A DNA stretch of 64,000 bases from Tubulanus polymorphus. Lineage: Eukaryota > Nemertea > Palaeonemertea > Tubulaniformes > Tubulanidae. The notes under the pieces were generated by a model. It had not been told where the DNA came from. It worked only from the letters and a program-made list of their open reading frames with translations, and did not search any database. This document shows, one piece after another, positions 9,087-19,196 of this stretch. Within the stretch, counting starts at the first letter, position 1. Every line of letters starts with the position of its first letter. The stretch is taken from positions 16,044,485-16,108,484 of the forward strand of contig NC_134027.1 in the NCBI RefSeq assembly GCF_964204645.1, in the 5' to 3' direction. The position numbers and the translations under genes were made by a program.

Positions 9087-10625
9087 CCCCATCTACACTA
9101 GAGAAAATACCGGCATTGTTGCGTCTATACTAAGCCAAAATCCCGGGATTTTGATTACCGGTTCCAAAAATACCGGTACCGTTTGGACCCCCAAATTTGC
9201 CGATCCGAATAATCCCGCTATTCTGAATGGCGGTATTTTGCCTGTGTAGACGCGTCGTCTCGAGCGGAACGCTATTTTTACGTCGTCGTTTGTGTTTATT
9301 CGCACGTGTTTCAGCGCACAGTTCTCGTTTGTCAGTCTATTGAATAAAATAGAATTTAGTTTTAGATTTTATTAGCTTCCAGAATTGTTTATGTTGTCCA
9401 ATATATGTATGGAACAGTACAGTGGAACCTCGTTACAACGAAGTCATGGGGACCCATGACATAAATCTGTCATAAAATGAACCTCTGATATAATCATAGT
9501 GGAACCTTGATCTAACATACCCTTTATTCAATGAAGAGGAACGGTCAATCAATTTATAGCAACCTAAATGCAGTGGACCCTAGTCAGATATCTGACTTAG
9601 TTATATTCGGCCTTCATATCTGGTTTTGGACAGTAGATATCAGATTTTTAAAATGGGACAAAACTAAGAGTATAATATTATACTAAGTGGACCCTCGATC
9701 TATCGAACACAAGGGACTAAAGATTTAAAATTTGTTATAACCGATAGATATCCGAATATTATCGTTTGGGACAAAATATTTGATATCAGATAATTCATGA
9801 TAAAAGGGTTGGTTAGATCGAAGTTCCACTGTATGTGTCGTTGAGTTTAGAATGAATCTGCCCTTGCCCTTTCCAATTAAAGAAGTTTAAACCTCGTAAA
9901 GAAATACATTACAGTCCAACTTTGTTGATGAGAATCATGTTTTGTACGTGTCCATCACAATAATCCCATTGGCCTACAAATCCAGTAGAGGGTGTGGATT
10001 CGGGATATATGTCTCTGTCATGTCATTTCATAACCCTAACCCTTAGTCTAGATTTCACGTCGTCTTACCTGTATGACAAATCTCTCTCAGATCTTACTTC
10101 AAGCTCAGATGCTTATTAAGGGGAATTCTTATTGTTATGACAGTAGGCCATCTATACATCAAGAAGATTACTGTCGAACCTCGATATAACGTCCTTTTTT
10201 ATACCGCATTTCTCTTCTCTTTATCAGCATTTTTTCCGAGCACAAAAATTATGATGCGGTTTTACTGTATATGATGAAATTGTCTAGCAATGGTTAAACT
10301 AGGGTTACAACTAATTTTTGCTTGAGAACAGTGAAAATTTGACTTGAAGCAAATTATGTATTGTCCAAGTACAGTGGAACCTCGTTATAATGAAGTAATG
10401 GGGACCCCAAAATAAGTTGGTTATAAACGATAATTCGTTATAACAGGGTAGATGTTAATACTTTGGTCTCATTGGGAGCGTCGGACCATGGAAATAGCGA
10501 ACCGAACCAATAATTAAAATATCGAACTGAAATTCTTTAATGTAGACGCGCGCTCGTGAAAATACCGTTACTATAAATAGCGATCCAGAGAATACCGGCA
10601 TTTTCGAACGCTAGTGTAGATGGGG
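9087..10625. mobile_element. 1.5 kb terminal-inverted-repeat element with nested MITEs
   Basis: Exact 15-base terminal inverted repeats (CCCCATCTACACTAG at 9087-9101; complement at 10611-10625) extend imperfectly inwards with an ACCGGTATT-like sequence. A GAACCAT direct repeat lies just outside both ends (9077-9083, 10633-10639), suggesting a target duplication with a few extra bases. No transposase ORF is present, so it is non-autonomous. Inside are several tracts resembling CAGTGGAACCTCGTTATAACG (9420, 10169, 10373), one of them a complete MITE. The element interrupts a minus-strand gene whose halves lie on each side. Confidence 0.65.
9420..9831. mobile_element. TA-flanked pogo/Tigger-like MITE
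   Basis: Ends are CAGTGGAACCTCGTTACAAC and, inverted, CGAAGTTCCACTG, flanked on both sides by TA. CAGTGGAACCTCG-type termini with a TA target site are typical of Tc1/mariner-superfamily (pogo/Tigger) elements of animals. About 412 bases, no ORF. Its presence argues for host chromosomal DNA or for host repeats captured by the virus. Confidence 0.6.
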
Positions 10626-10750
10626 CTATAGTGAACCATGTTGGCCCGATGCAAATAATGCATGTATTCTCGTTCAAATCCTTTTAAGCTCATCGGCTTG
10701 ACCACGAGACAACATGCGTTCGTAAAAATCTCTCTTGAATTTGTTACCAA
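10626..10750 (-). pseudogene. 5' part of the transposon-split gene
   Basis: Minus-strand coding-like sequence (FGNKFKRDFYERMLSRGQ..., then FEREYMHYLHRANMVHY) runs up to the element boundary, with one frame change near 10680. Together with 8938-9086 it looks like the C-terminal half of one protein. Its own upstream end is bounded by a palindromic repeat, so the N terminus is missing. Confidence 0.4.
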
Positions 10751-10751
10751 A

Positions 10752-10822
10752 CACGCTTATTTCTCCATTTCTCACCCGGGTTACAAGAGGAGAACTAAAG
10801 ATACAAGAGGAGAAATAAGCCC
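10752..10822. repeat. Palindromic repeat locus 2
   Basis: CGCTTATTTCTCCATTTCTC then ACCCGGGTTACAAGAGGAGA, then a degenerate unit and ACAAGAGGAGAAATAAGCCC. The outer GCTTATTTCTCC and GGAGAAATAAGC pair as a hairpin stem. The TTCTCACCCG subunit is shared with locus 5. Confidence 0.75.
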
Positions 10823-11225
10823 ATTTGGACTTGTAAAAATTCTGGTAACTCTAATAATGCATGACTCCGCGCAAAAACATTGTCCATCTTTTTTTCTTTG
10901 GCGAAGCGGGCTGAGAGCGCGAATAGCGCGATATGTGCCGGGGAACCGCTGCGCTAGCAAAATACTGCGAGGATGTAAGCAAAAACGCCAACAAATCATT
11001 AGATATTACTAGCAGAGAGACATTACAATAGCATAAACACACTAAACACACATGTGAGCAAAAAATAAAACGAGAGTACAAAAATGTAAATATGGGCCCC
11101 TCGACATTATATAGTAGAGTAGTTAGTACGTTTTTGGAGTACATTTTTGATGTAAAATTTTATATATATTCTTGTTTTCTAAAAATTCAGTTAAATATTA
11201 GAAGTCCATATTTTTCTGAACCAAC
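10823..11225. other. Gap with a short coding-like remnant
   Basis: Mostly AT-rich. A 32-codon plus-strand stretch from ATG 10933 to TAG 11031 (MCRGTAALAKYCEDVSKNAN...) has protein-like composition but is too short to assign. GC content rises around 10900-10970 relative to its surroundings, hinting at a separate origin. Nothing else is seen. Confidence 0.35.
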
Positions 11226-11255
11226 CAATGTTTTTACCCTTCTTGATGAAGAAAT

Positions 11256-11552
11256 TTAATAAGTATATGACCACGGCTTGCCGTTGAGAAATACTACATG
11301 AGTGTCACGAAGAGTTTTGTCAAGCAGTGGCATCAGTTTTTGAATCATGCTTGTTTTACCTGCCCCTGGTGAGCCACCCAATATGACTTCGTGTACGAAT
11401 GATCGGTAGTGTTCTCTGGCTTGTTCCATGATTAGAATGTGCGAACAAATCACTAAAGTTCGGTCATGGTCTAATATAGTTGTTTGAGTTACAAAAGCGA
11501 GATACAAAATCTGAGATACAAAAAAATCCTCACTCCTGACAATTGTTACCAA
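11256..11552 (-). pseudogene. P-loop NTPase/kinase-like fragment
   Basis: A minus-strand frame of 98 codons starting without an early ATG (first ATG after about 40 residues: MEQAREHYRSFVHEVILGG). It carries a clear Walker A motif, GGSPGAGKTSMIQKL, preceded by a hydrophobic beta strand. No Walker B or other helicase motif fits in the remaining length. A neighbouring frame continues the coding character past its stop (LLNFFIKKGKNIGWF), so a small indel near 11260 is likely. Nucleotides 11227-11258 are repeated exactly at 32410-32441 inside a related remnant. Could be a deoxynucleoside-kinase-like or ATPase gene; not decidable here. Confidence 0.45.
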
Positions 11553-11656
11553 ATCACAACACGTAAAAAATTACAATAAATTTACAATTACATGATTTTA
11601 TTACATCAAACTATTCAAATCACACGCATAAATATATGTACATTCATTTACAAAAT

Positions 11657-13936
11657 TTAAACTCCACTCATGATAGAGATTTGCTTATAAGAGTTCTGAA
11701 TGTATGTGGGTAGTTCAATGCGAACAAATTCACAAGTTTCGGTGCGTAACACTGGCAATTGTTGCAAGTTCAGTTTATGTCTAGCTGATTTTAATCGTTT
11801 CTTGCTGGGTAGCATCCATCTTTTTTGAACGGTTTCGATAATTTTGGCAGCTTCGAGCGAACAGCCACCAACCACGGCACAAGAACCATCGCTAGCATTA
11901 TCACTACTGGCGGCGTTATTCTTACCACCTATGCTAACGATTTTGCCGTTGTCGTCAACTTGTACGCGTAGCGATTCACTGACTTTATGATTTTTCACCA
12001 AATCAAAAGACACCAAAAGTCTATCCAAGTTCATTTGATAATCCGTCTTGTTGTACCTGGCATATTTATCCGTTATCAGAGTCAGATTGCGATTGCATGT
12101 GATGCTCTGCATAATAAATCCAAAAATGTCCTTGGTGTTGTACTTTACACCAGTGTTTTTGAGTAGCGCTTCCAGGCAGCGTTGAATAACGACTATTGTG
12201 TGATCAGCAGTCTCCATGGCACTGATTTGAAGAAAAACAGCATGAATATCGTTATCGTCCTTGGCCATAGCCGTTTGATGTTCGGTTAGAGTTGTTCCGG
12301 TGATATGCTCCCAAATTTGATCGTTTACAATTGGGAACAAAATGTTCAAGTGTAGCAGTATCGATTCGAGAATCAAACACATCATGGCTCCGTTGTGCAT
12401 GCCTGGGGTGATGGGACAAGTCAACAAAGCGTGGCTGATGTATTTGTCGGCGGTGTCTCGATCGAAAATCAGACTCGGGTAGTTGGTGGGTAATATGCCC
12501 ATGGAGCCGTACATGGGACACAGGCCGTCTAAAAAATCCAATTCGTTCGATTCTTCTTTCTTTTGCACATTGCGTTTGTTAAACTCCGTGGCCATCGTAA
12601 CAGCCAGAGTTGTGATCATATCAGCAGAGGCGTCGTTGTCACGGCGTTTTTTCATCCGAGTTTCTTTATTATCCGTGTAAGAGTGTTGAACATTGACCAA
12701 GTCCAACATATTGCTCACGTTAGCTAGCACTACAGGTTCGAATGTTTTTTTAGCATTTGCAGCAGCCGCCTCGCTAGACAACATATTGTTCATTTTGATA
12801 ATACGATCCTTATAGGTTTCTTTCGGATTCTCGTAATTTTGTATCACTCTGCCGTGATAGGTATCACCGAAGCCTGACGACGAGAAATGCGACCAGTTGA
12901 GTATGGAATCCAAGTCGATTGTTTGGGTAAGTGGATTTTCGCCACACAGACCGTTTTTCAAGTCCTCTGCGTGTTTCAATTTAAAATGTCTAAACGCAAG
13001 TTGAAGAAATTCGAAACGGGCACTAAACATCTTCAACATTCGTTCCTGTTGATATTTTATCGATGTATCACGATTAGAAACGTGTAACCCGACAATGCAC
13101 TCCCATCGTTTGCGCAATTCTTCGAATTGTAATAAAATATCACGATCTGCCCCCGTTGTTTCTGTCGCCAATGGTGCAGCTGGTCGTTCTTCTTTGGGTT
13201 GTGTTGAATGTCTTCTAGATGACGATACTGGAGTTGTTGTTGTTGTTGCTTCACCAACAGCGCTTATGAACGAAACATTTTCTATGATATTTGTACTCGT
13301 TATAGACGAAGGTGCTTTATTTTTCGACATTTCAGGTAGTTGGTTGACTGGTGAATTGTGTGGCGCTTTCGGGATAGTATCGTTGCTAGGTTTTTGTTTT
13401 TGCGGTTTCTGTCGATAGGAAGGTTTGGACACTGTCTCTTCGTTTGGCCGCTCCGGTCTATCTTTCTCTGGTGTAGTCGATCTATGCACGACAGCTTCAA
13501 CTACGACAGTGGTGGTTTGATTGTTATTATCACCAACTTCAGCACCAGCACAGTTGGATAAATTGTCAACACCATTATCCTGGGTATCGTTTTGCTGCTC
13601 TTCTGTTGGCGCCTGGGTTTCCATATCTTCGTATCTTTGAGCCTGTGGTTCATCTTTATCTTTGTCTTCTCCATGGTCACTTTGTTCACCTTCACTGCTT
13701 TCTTCACCATCATCTTCGGAATCAGAGTCGTCATCCTCACCAGATTCTTCTGCCTCATTTTCCTCTCCTTCTGCCTCTTCTTCTAGTTCCACTTGGGGAT
13801 CTTCAATAAGTTGTAGTTGTTCATATTCACCCTCACCACCACTGGTCCCGCTGTCATTAACGACATCTTGCTCTTTTGACTGCGATGCAGACTCGGTCTT
13901 TTTTCCGCGACTTGAACTTCTAGTAGTCTTTCCCAT
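11657..13936 (-). CDS. Large acidic-N-terminus protein (759 aa)
   Basis: I start it at ATG 13936 (MGKTTRSSSRGKK), not at the longer upstream frame, because the first 64 codons overlap promoter-like sequence and look non-coding. Residues 1-270 are low complexity: a basic start, a long Glu/Asp/Ser block (EEEAEGEENEAEESGEDDDS) and a Ser/Thr/Pro linker. Residues 270-759 are globular with many helices and a C-terminal basic segment (PSKKRLKSARHKLNL). No enzyme motif is seen. Likely a structural, tegument or DNA-associated nuclear protein. Upstream 14048-14165 holds three GGTGAG-type motifs each followed by a GTAAC- or CTAAC-type sequence, and TTTATT near 11598 gives a polyadenylation signal on this strand. 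Confidence 0.75.
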   Translation of the reverse strand: MGKTTRSSSRGKKTESASQSKEQDVVNDSGTSGGEGEYEQLQLIEDPQVELEEEAEGEENEAEESGEDDDSDSEDDGEESSEGEQSDHGEDKDKDEPQAQRYEDMETQAPTEEQQNDTQDNGVDNLSNCAGAEVGDNNNQTTTVVVEAVVHRSTTPEKDRPERPNEETVSKPSYRQKPQKQKPSNDTIPKAPHNSPVNQLPEMSKNKAPSSITSTNIIENVSFISAVGEATTTTTPVSSSRRHSTQPKEERPAAPLATETTGADRDILLQFEELRKRWECIVGLHVSNRDTSIKYQQERMLKMFSARFEFLQLAFRHFKLKHAEDLKNGLCGENPLTQTIDLDSILNWSHFSSSGFGDTYHGRVIQNYENPKETYKDRIIKMNNMLSSEAAAANAKKTFEPVVLANVSNMLDLVNVQHSYTDNKETRMKKRRDNDASADMITTLAVTMATEFNKRNVQKKEESNELDFLDGLCPMYGSMGILPTNYPSLIFDRDTADKYISHALLTCPITPGMHNGAMMCLILESILLHLNILFPIVNDQIWEHITGTTLTEHQTAMAKDDNDIHAVFLQISAMETADHTIVVIQRCLEALLKNTGVKYNTKDIFGFIMQSITCNRNLTLITDKYARYNKTDYQMNLDRLLVSFDLVKNHKVSESLRVQVDDNGKIVSIGGKNNAASSDNASDGSCAVVGGCSLEAAKIIETVQKRWMLPSKKRLKSARHKLNLQQLPVLRTETCEFVRIELPTYIQNSYKQISIMSGV

Positions 13937-14044
13937 TATTGTAGCTTGGCCAGGGTAACTGCTGGGTTGTGGACGTGTGTGTTCAGATGAGAGTATTCCA
14001 ATGGAATGATGGCTGGTGAGAAAAACGAACTGATTAAATACATG

Positions 14045-14291
14045 GTTTGGTGAGGTATAAACTTTTGTAACCCAAATGTAACAATCTAACATTACATGTA
14101 CGGTGAGGTACCTTTTTTCGTAACACAAGTAAAGTTAACAGAGAATGTCTGTGGGTGAGAAAATATTTTTCTAACTTACGGACTTGGTTTTAATGAAACG
14201 AATTGCACCATTCTCACTTTCAATTCATCTACTCGGACAGACAACATCTCACGCAATTTTTTAATTATTCTCAAGTTCCAGAAGTTACGAA
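14045..14291. promoter_or_regulatory. Divergent promoter region with repeated GGTGAG motifs
   Basis: Between two divergent genes. Three copies of GGTGAG followed by an A/T tract and (T)GTAAC or CTAAC lie at about 14050-14074, 14102-14125 and 14153-14177. The first includes GGTATAAAC. The same vocabulary lies upstream of genes at 34.0, 41.1 and 47.4 kb, so it is probably a viral promoter element. Confidence 0.5.
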
Positions 14292-16313
14292 ATGTCGTAC
14301 CCCGGACTGGATTGTAATATTTACAGCTTTGGTGACAGTTTACAATACGATCAGCAGCTCCAGCTTCAGCAACAACCAGTTACCCCGATACAGCACAATG
14401 GTTATACGGATCTCGTTACAGTAGGTAGTACTCAGCAAGTATTGAGACCATCACAATCGACGCCGCAGCAACAAGAACAGCAATATACCCAGTACAGTTC
14501 ACAACAACAACAAACAGCAGCTCCTGCATCATCAGTATCAACAATTATGCAGTTGTCAGGATTATCCGGTTTAGCGAGTTATGTACCCACCAGAGTCAAC
14601 AACAAAAGACCCAGATCATCAGTCGACCAGCATGAATATCGACCAACACCGATCACTGCATTGAGAATTCAACAAGAAGAAAAGCGCATTCGAACTTCAC
14701 TCTGCACAAGCAAAGATTCACAAAATTGTGATGGTGGTGGTAATGATACACCTACCATGGACGAATCGCAAGATATCGATAGAGTACCCAAACCAGCTCA
14801 ACAAGCTAACTTACCCGACGATCGCATGTGGTTGGATAAACTTATGGACATGGTTAAAAAAACCTCAACTAAAGTTGTAGCAGATGATACATCTGAGCAA
14901 TCAACGGTGTCGGACTATATCAATGCAAATATCTACGATTCTAAACTTGTGAATAAAAGTTTCAAGAATCGGTTGGCGAGTTCTAGCACCGACAACAAAA
15001 TGACCACGTTTACTATACCTGAGGCGATCGAATTCTTATACAATAACACCAACTCTGATACCGATAAGTTACACAACCTAATGAATGGACAAATTACGCC
15101 TACGACGTGGTCTCTGGGCGACGAGGAGTTTATCCGAGAGTCAGAAGAACAACAGAAAGAACTAAAACTTGTCGATCGCTTGGAATTGTTTAAACAAGTG
15201 CCCGAGTTCGCCAAGTTTAAAGCTCTCATGTTGAAAAAAGAGCCACAACGATTCCACAACACGTTCTTCGATTATGTGAAGTATATGTTCACAGCAACCG
15301 ACGAATTGGAAGTGGTAGAGCAAACACACGGAGCAATCTTCAAGTACATTAACACAGAGGGACCATTAAAATTCAAAACTCTCATCTTGGATTTAGCGGT
15401 GCCAATTTTCCAAGTTTACGCGATTTCCACGGCTCGTATGCTTTGCGAGTACTTGCTGTTTGAGAACACTCACACGTTTCCCGCAGCACAACAAAATGAC
15501 ACGGCAGCAGCCAATGGACTATTTGAACACAGCACCGCTAAACATATGCCGGGCAAATATACAAGTCGTAATCTACAACGTACCCGTGCTTGTCTCAATC
15601 TACTCGCGTACAAACTGATCAAGCTATACAGGGCAGTTGTGAAAAATCCAATTGACTACGAGGACGGTCTTATTGAATTGTTGGAAGAAGTCGACCTAAT
15701 GCGTCGCGAATGTGAAATAAACATTGTTGGACTTAGTATGGTATCCAAAAGTCTGTTTTATCAATCGTTATTGACAGACGAGGTTACAAATTCTGTCTTT
15801 GACGATGATAACGAGAGCCAGGCCAGCGACGACGAGGAGGCAGCAGCTGTATACGATGCACTTGTGCGTGAAAGGCGGGAATTCACAAGAGTTGCGTCGT
15901 TTCTCACCGATAGAGAAAAACAACTATACGCGGCAACCACAGTGGCGGCAAATATCCAAAATTCACTGGACAAACTAGACTATGCAATCGAACTTGTGCA
16001 AATGCCCGAAAAGTATGGATATATTAACCGAGATGGTGGACTTAAACCAGAGTGGTATAATGACCGCCATGAATTTACGCGTACCCAAGTGAAAGAGGAA
16101 AAACTCTCTGCTCTTCGCCTAGCCGAAGAACACATGCGGGTGTCCGCTAATCGTGCTCGTACTGGAATCGTGCAAAGATACAATGTTGGATATATCACCA
16201 AGTCGTACATCGGCTTGAAGGCACTTTTAATGAAAACCGAACATTATAAAAAGTTTGTTGGCAACAGTGTTGAAATGATCACCATGTACTATGTTGGTAA
16301 TAATAATGCGTAA
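14292..16313 (+). CDS. 673 aa protein, Gln-rich N terminus
   Basis: An intact ORF from ATG 14292. Residues 1-100 are rich in Gln (runs such as QQQEQQ and QQQQ), and 100-190 are polar with basic RPRSS. From about 190 to the end the chain is globular and helical, with an acidic patch (DDDNESQASDDEEAA, about 500-515) and charged helices near 520-620. No TM, signal peptide or catalytic motif is recognised. Length and layout are compatible with a capsid-associated or portal-like structural protein, but that is only a guess. AATAAA at about 16389 closes the transcription unit. It is divergent from the 759 aa gene. Confidence 0.75.
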   Translation: MSYPGLDCNIYSFGDSLQYDQQLQLQQQPVTPIQHNGYTDLVTVGSTQQVLRPSQSTPQQQEQQYTQYSSQQQQTAAPASSVSTIMQLSGLSGLASYVPTRVNNKRPRSSVDQHEYRPTPITALRIQQEEKRIRTSLCTSKDSQNCDGGGNDTPTMDESQDIDRVPKPAQQANLPDDRMWLDKLMDMVKKTSTKVVADDTSEQSTVSDYINANIYDSKLVNKSFKNRLASSSTDNKMTTFTIPEAIEFLYNNTNSDTDKLHNLMNGQITPTTWSLGDEEFIRESEEQQKELKLVDRLELFKQVPEFAKFKALMLKKEPQRFHNTFFDYVKYMFTATDELEVVEQTHGAIFKYINTEGPLKFKTLILDLAVPIFQVYAISTARMLCEYLLFENTHTFPAAQQNDTAAANGLFEHSTAKHMPGKYTSRNLQRTRACLNLLAYKLIKLYRAVVKNPIDYEDGLIELLEEVDLMRRECEINIVGLSMVSKSLFYQSLLTDEVTNSVFDDDNESQASDDEEAAAVYDALVRERREFTRVASFLTDREKQLYAATTVAANIQNSLDKLDYAIELVQMPEKYGYINRDGGLKPEWYNDRHEFTRTQVKEEKLSALRLAEEHMRVSANRARTGIVQRYNVGYITKSYIGLKALLMKTEHYKKFVGNSVEMITMYYVGNNNA

Positions 16314-16454
16314 TTGTAAATTGTGAACATGAATTGTAAAATGTGTAAAAATAATCTTGTACATACTTTTATACTTTTATATTTCAATAATAAATGTGTA
16401 AAAATGAAAATTATATTATAGTGTGTCTATGCTTTGCCTTTCTATGTCGGGACT

Positions 16455-16565
16455 TTGTAGCTTATTTCTCCTCTCGTAACCTTATTTCTCCTCTTGTAAC
16501 CTGGAAGTCAGTGAGTCATTGTTCGAGAATTTTATCTCACACGTTACAAGAGGAGAAATAAGCAA
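16455..16565. repeat. Palindromic repeat locus 3
   Basis: GCTTATTTCTCCTCTCGTAA followed by TTATTTCTCCTCTTGTAAC, a spacer of about 50 bases, then GTTACAAGAGGAGAAATAAG. The two arms are inverted copies of the same unit, so a hairpin can form. It sits between a polyadenylation site and the start of the next gene. Confidence 0.8.
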
Positions 16566-16625
16566 ATTTGGGCGAACATTAGCGAGCGAACAACCCTACC
16601 AAATATTTCCTATTTGGACTTGTCA

Positions 16626-18314
16626 ATGGAATTTGAAAATATATTTTCGTCTCTAACAATGTTGTTGATCGACCCCTCATCAAATGCGGACGACAGAGAA
16701 CAGACTTTAGGGGATAGTAACACAGTTGTTGTGGACGAACAACAGTTGGAAACTATAGACATAGAAGCAGATGGAGATGGTGGTAGCGTCAGCGACCAAT
16801 CCTCAGACTATGGAGATGATTTTGCGTCCATTGGTGACGGTGAATACCCAACAGACACCACCACCAGTTACCCAGACCCACAATCCGATCTGTTTCTGGT
16901 TCACAACCCTTACTGCAACATACAAGTTGAGAGTATAGGGCTTGTTGAGAAAGAGGTTTATGTACAGAAAAAGGCATGTGTGCTATTTGTGCTCATAATA
17001 TTGGTAATGTTTATGTTTTTCTTCAGACTGGTATACTATTACTCGGCCATTAAGGACATACCCCCGATCAAGTGTCTAGATTCACTTGTCGAACTTTGCC
17101 AATTTTCCATGGTGGTTTTTGGTGTACTTATATTTATGTATAGCAAAATACTCTTTACTAAAATAAGAGTTCTATGCAAGTATGTGCGCACGATAGCCAA
17201 GGATCAGGACGAATGGAATAGAAAATATCGCAAACGATTTGGTAAGGGTTCATACCACAAACATTTAATACACTCGGTGAAAGATAGAGTCCGAGAGCTA
17301 CGTTATGGTATAAAACCACCAGGCGTAGATGACTTGGACTCTACTACTGAACCACCACCAAATCGAGCTGTCGCCAAAAAATCTAAAAAACGAGTTGAAT
17401 TTTCAGAGGACTCTGACTCAAGTGATTCCGATAGCAATGTCGATGAACGACAACGTTTAGTAAAATCAAAATCATCTCACGGACCCGAAAAAGCTAAAAA
17501 TTTGCTACACAAGATGCTCATATCATCATCCGAAGATGAAGCGGTAGATGAAGATAGTCAACAATTGACCATCAGGCCACCAGGTATGATAGTCAATGGC
17601 AAGAACTCTGCGCTTCAACAACGCAAAAGATTGGACAGAATGAATAAAATTGATAAAATTATCGGAGATTCTGTACTCTATGAGCCCTTGCACAAGGCCA
17701 CAACCCATGTGGGCAGCAGAGTCCGTAAGTACGATAATTTTTACAAGACGATTCTTCGTCGTCGCAATACCACACAATCACAAACATCAGCGGTACCCAC
17801 ATCAACCACCGCCGATCACCCGGCACAGGAGCACGCAGCCACGGCTAAAAGTGTAATCGAGGACTTGAACATGGAAAAGTCACTTAGAACCGTGTCGTCA
17901 AACATCCCCAATAAAACAATGTTGGGATTAGACTCTTTACCCAGCGAATATCCCCTATCTCACGAGAAAAAGTTCAAGAAACGGAATAGATCCGTTAAGT
18001 ACATGATACAAAAACGATTGACCACCTACAAAAAGTGGGCAATGGTTTTTCCCGTTATGCATGTTGTGACTGGGTTTATATGGATAGGTATGGCAGCCAA
18101 TGTGGCCACATTTTCCTCGAATCAGAACGAAATCGTGATTGTGGACCCGGTGTGCACTTCTGCTTATATTTTCAATTGTTGTTGTGGTGGACTTGTCATT
18201 TTATTCAACATTATCGTTGGTGTGGGTATTGTGCTGGCCGAGGGCAATCAAAGTATCGGCTCGGGGATCAAACAGACTGAAACATGTATTGCTACTGGGG
18301 GTGGGGGATTGTAA
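16626..18314 (+). CDS. Four-pass membrane protein (562 aa)
   Basis: Start at ATG 16626; the open frame extends a few codons upstream without ATG. Residues 1-110 are acidic and polar (cytosolic type). TM1 about 116-141 (VLFVLIILVMFMFFFRLVYY) and TM2 about 155-178 (FSMVVFGVLIFMYSKILF) are followed by a long hydrophilic loop (180-465) with Ser/Asp blocks (SEDSDSSDSDSN) and basic stretches. TM3 about 470-495 and TM4 about 508-536 (FNCCCGGLVILFNIIVGVGI) precede a short tail. Probably a viral envelope or ER/nuclear-membrane protein. Family not recognised. A polyadenylation signal at about 18351 faces one from the opposite gene. Confidence 0.75.
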   Translation: MEFENIFSSLTMLLIDPSSNADDREQTLGDSNTVVVDEQQLETIDIEADGDGGSVSDQSSDYGDDFASIGDGEYPTDTTTSYPDPQSDLFLVHNPYCNIQVESIGLVEKEVYVQKKACVLFVLIILVMFMFFFRLVYYYSAIKDIPPIKCLDSLVELCQFSMVVFGVLIFMYSKILFTKIRVLCKYVRTIAKDQDEWNRKYRKRFGKGSYHKHLIHSVKDRVRELRYGIKPPGVDDLDSTTEPPPNRAVAKKSKKRVEFSEDSDSSDSDSNVDERQRLVKSKSSHGPEKAKNLLHKMLISSSEDEAVDEDSQQLTIRPPGMIVNGKNSALQQRKRLDRMNKIDKIIGDSVLYEPLHKATTHVGSRVRKYDNFYKTILRRRNTTQSQTSAVPTSTTADHPAQEHAATAKSVIEDLNMEKSLRTVSSNIPNKTMLGLDSLPSEYPLSHEKKFKKRNRSVKYMIQKRLTTYKKWAMVFPVMHVVTGFIWIGMAANVATFSSNQNEIVIVDPVCTSAYIFNCCCGGLVILFNIIVGVGIVLAEGNQSIGSGIKQTETCIATGGGGL

Positions 18315-18344
18315 ATGATGACAAAATGACCTGTACAAAATGTT

Positions 18345-18400
18345 AAATGAAATAAAAAGCTGATTTTTTGTAACATAAATTAACAATAAATTTTATTATC
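18345..18400. terminator. Convergent polyadenylation signals
   Basis: AATAAA on the plus strand (GAAATAAAAAGC, near 18350) and on the minus strand (AATAAAATTT read from about 18400-18380) lie between two convergent genes. Transcript 3' ends probably overlap here. Confidence 0.5.
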
Positions 18401-18473
18401 ACAACATATAACACAGAGATTTGACGTTTTTTTATTTATCTACTTTTGAGAAAAATTAATTGTGTGAATGTTA

Positions 18474-19196
18474 TTACATTGTTTCGATAGCCTGTCCATA
18501 CAGTTCTTTGCATTCTGGCATTACAGATTCGTGATCACAGTCCATCACCATACCCAATAGCAGTGATCCTAAAATACGGGCATTTTGCGAGAAAAAGTTA
18601 ATTTTACTGCGGTGTAGCAGTGTCTCAAAGTCTTTGCATTCAGAGTAACACGACGAGTCTATCCAAGCAGAGAAATCACATAAAATCTCGTACAATAATT
18701 GAAGATTACTGTCCATGTCTCTGCTGCCACGAACAAAGATATCCGATATATTTTCCAAATTGTAAACGTTCTTTACGATGTGGGTAAACGCCGAGTCAAA
18801 TTCTTCGATAGTACGTACAGCCGATTTTGGGATAGTTGCCGTTTTGATAGTGTTAATCGGTGTCGTTGGATTGGTAAGCGACGATGCTGAATTGGACATT
18901 GTCCTATCCCTTTGCGTTATCGGCGATGTGATTGCCGAGTTATACTGCATTATATTGTCTTTTACATGCTTTACAGTTAGAGATTCAATGTTTGCCATAA
19001 AGCGAAGTCTGTTCAAGTAATTGCACACAGAGTTGGCGGCCTGCATTTCTTGTAAATCGTACTCGGCATCTTCGTCATCGGCATCGTTATCGTCATCATC
19101 CAGTATCTGTGGTGGTGCTGGTGGTGGGCGATGAAAATGCTCCTTTTGCAATTCATCTACCTCAATCAACCATTTGCGATTTGGTAAAAATCCCAT
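18474..19196 (-). CDS. 240 aa protein of unknown function
   Basis: An intact ORF from ATG 19196. Near the N terminus it has a Pro stretch (RPPPAPPQIL) and an acidic run (DDDDNDADDEDAEYD), a polar Ser/Thr linker in the middle, and a helical C-terminal half with cysteines (SSCYSECKDF, MDCDHESVMPEC). No TM or signal peptide. It lies back to back with the DNA polymerase gene, sharing a 280-base intergenic region with GTTATAAAAG and TTTATATAATG boxes that probably serve the polymerase. Confidence 0.65.
   Translation of the reverse strand: MGFLPNRKWLIEVDELQKEHFHRPPPAPPQILDDDDNDADDEDAEYDLQEMQAANSVCNYLNRLRFMANIESLTVKHVKDNIMQYNSAITSPITQRDRTMSNSASSLTNPTTPINTIKTATIPKSAVRTIEEFDSAFTHIVKNVYNLENISDIFVRGSRDMDSNLQLLYEILCDFSAWIDSSCYSECKDFETLLHRSKINFFSQNARILGSLLLGMVMDCDHESVMPECKELYGQAIETM

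Noticed and set aside
13501-13958. ORFs of about 60-100 codons opposite the acidic block, rich in Ser or hydrophobic residues
   Set aside because: They are antisense shadows of the Glu/Asp/Ser codon runs in the 759 aa gene.
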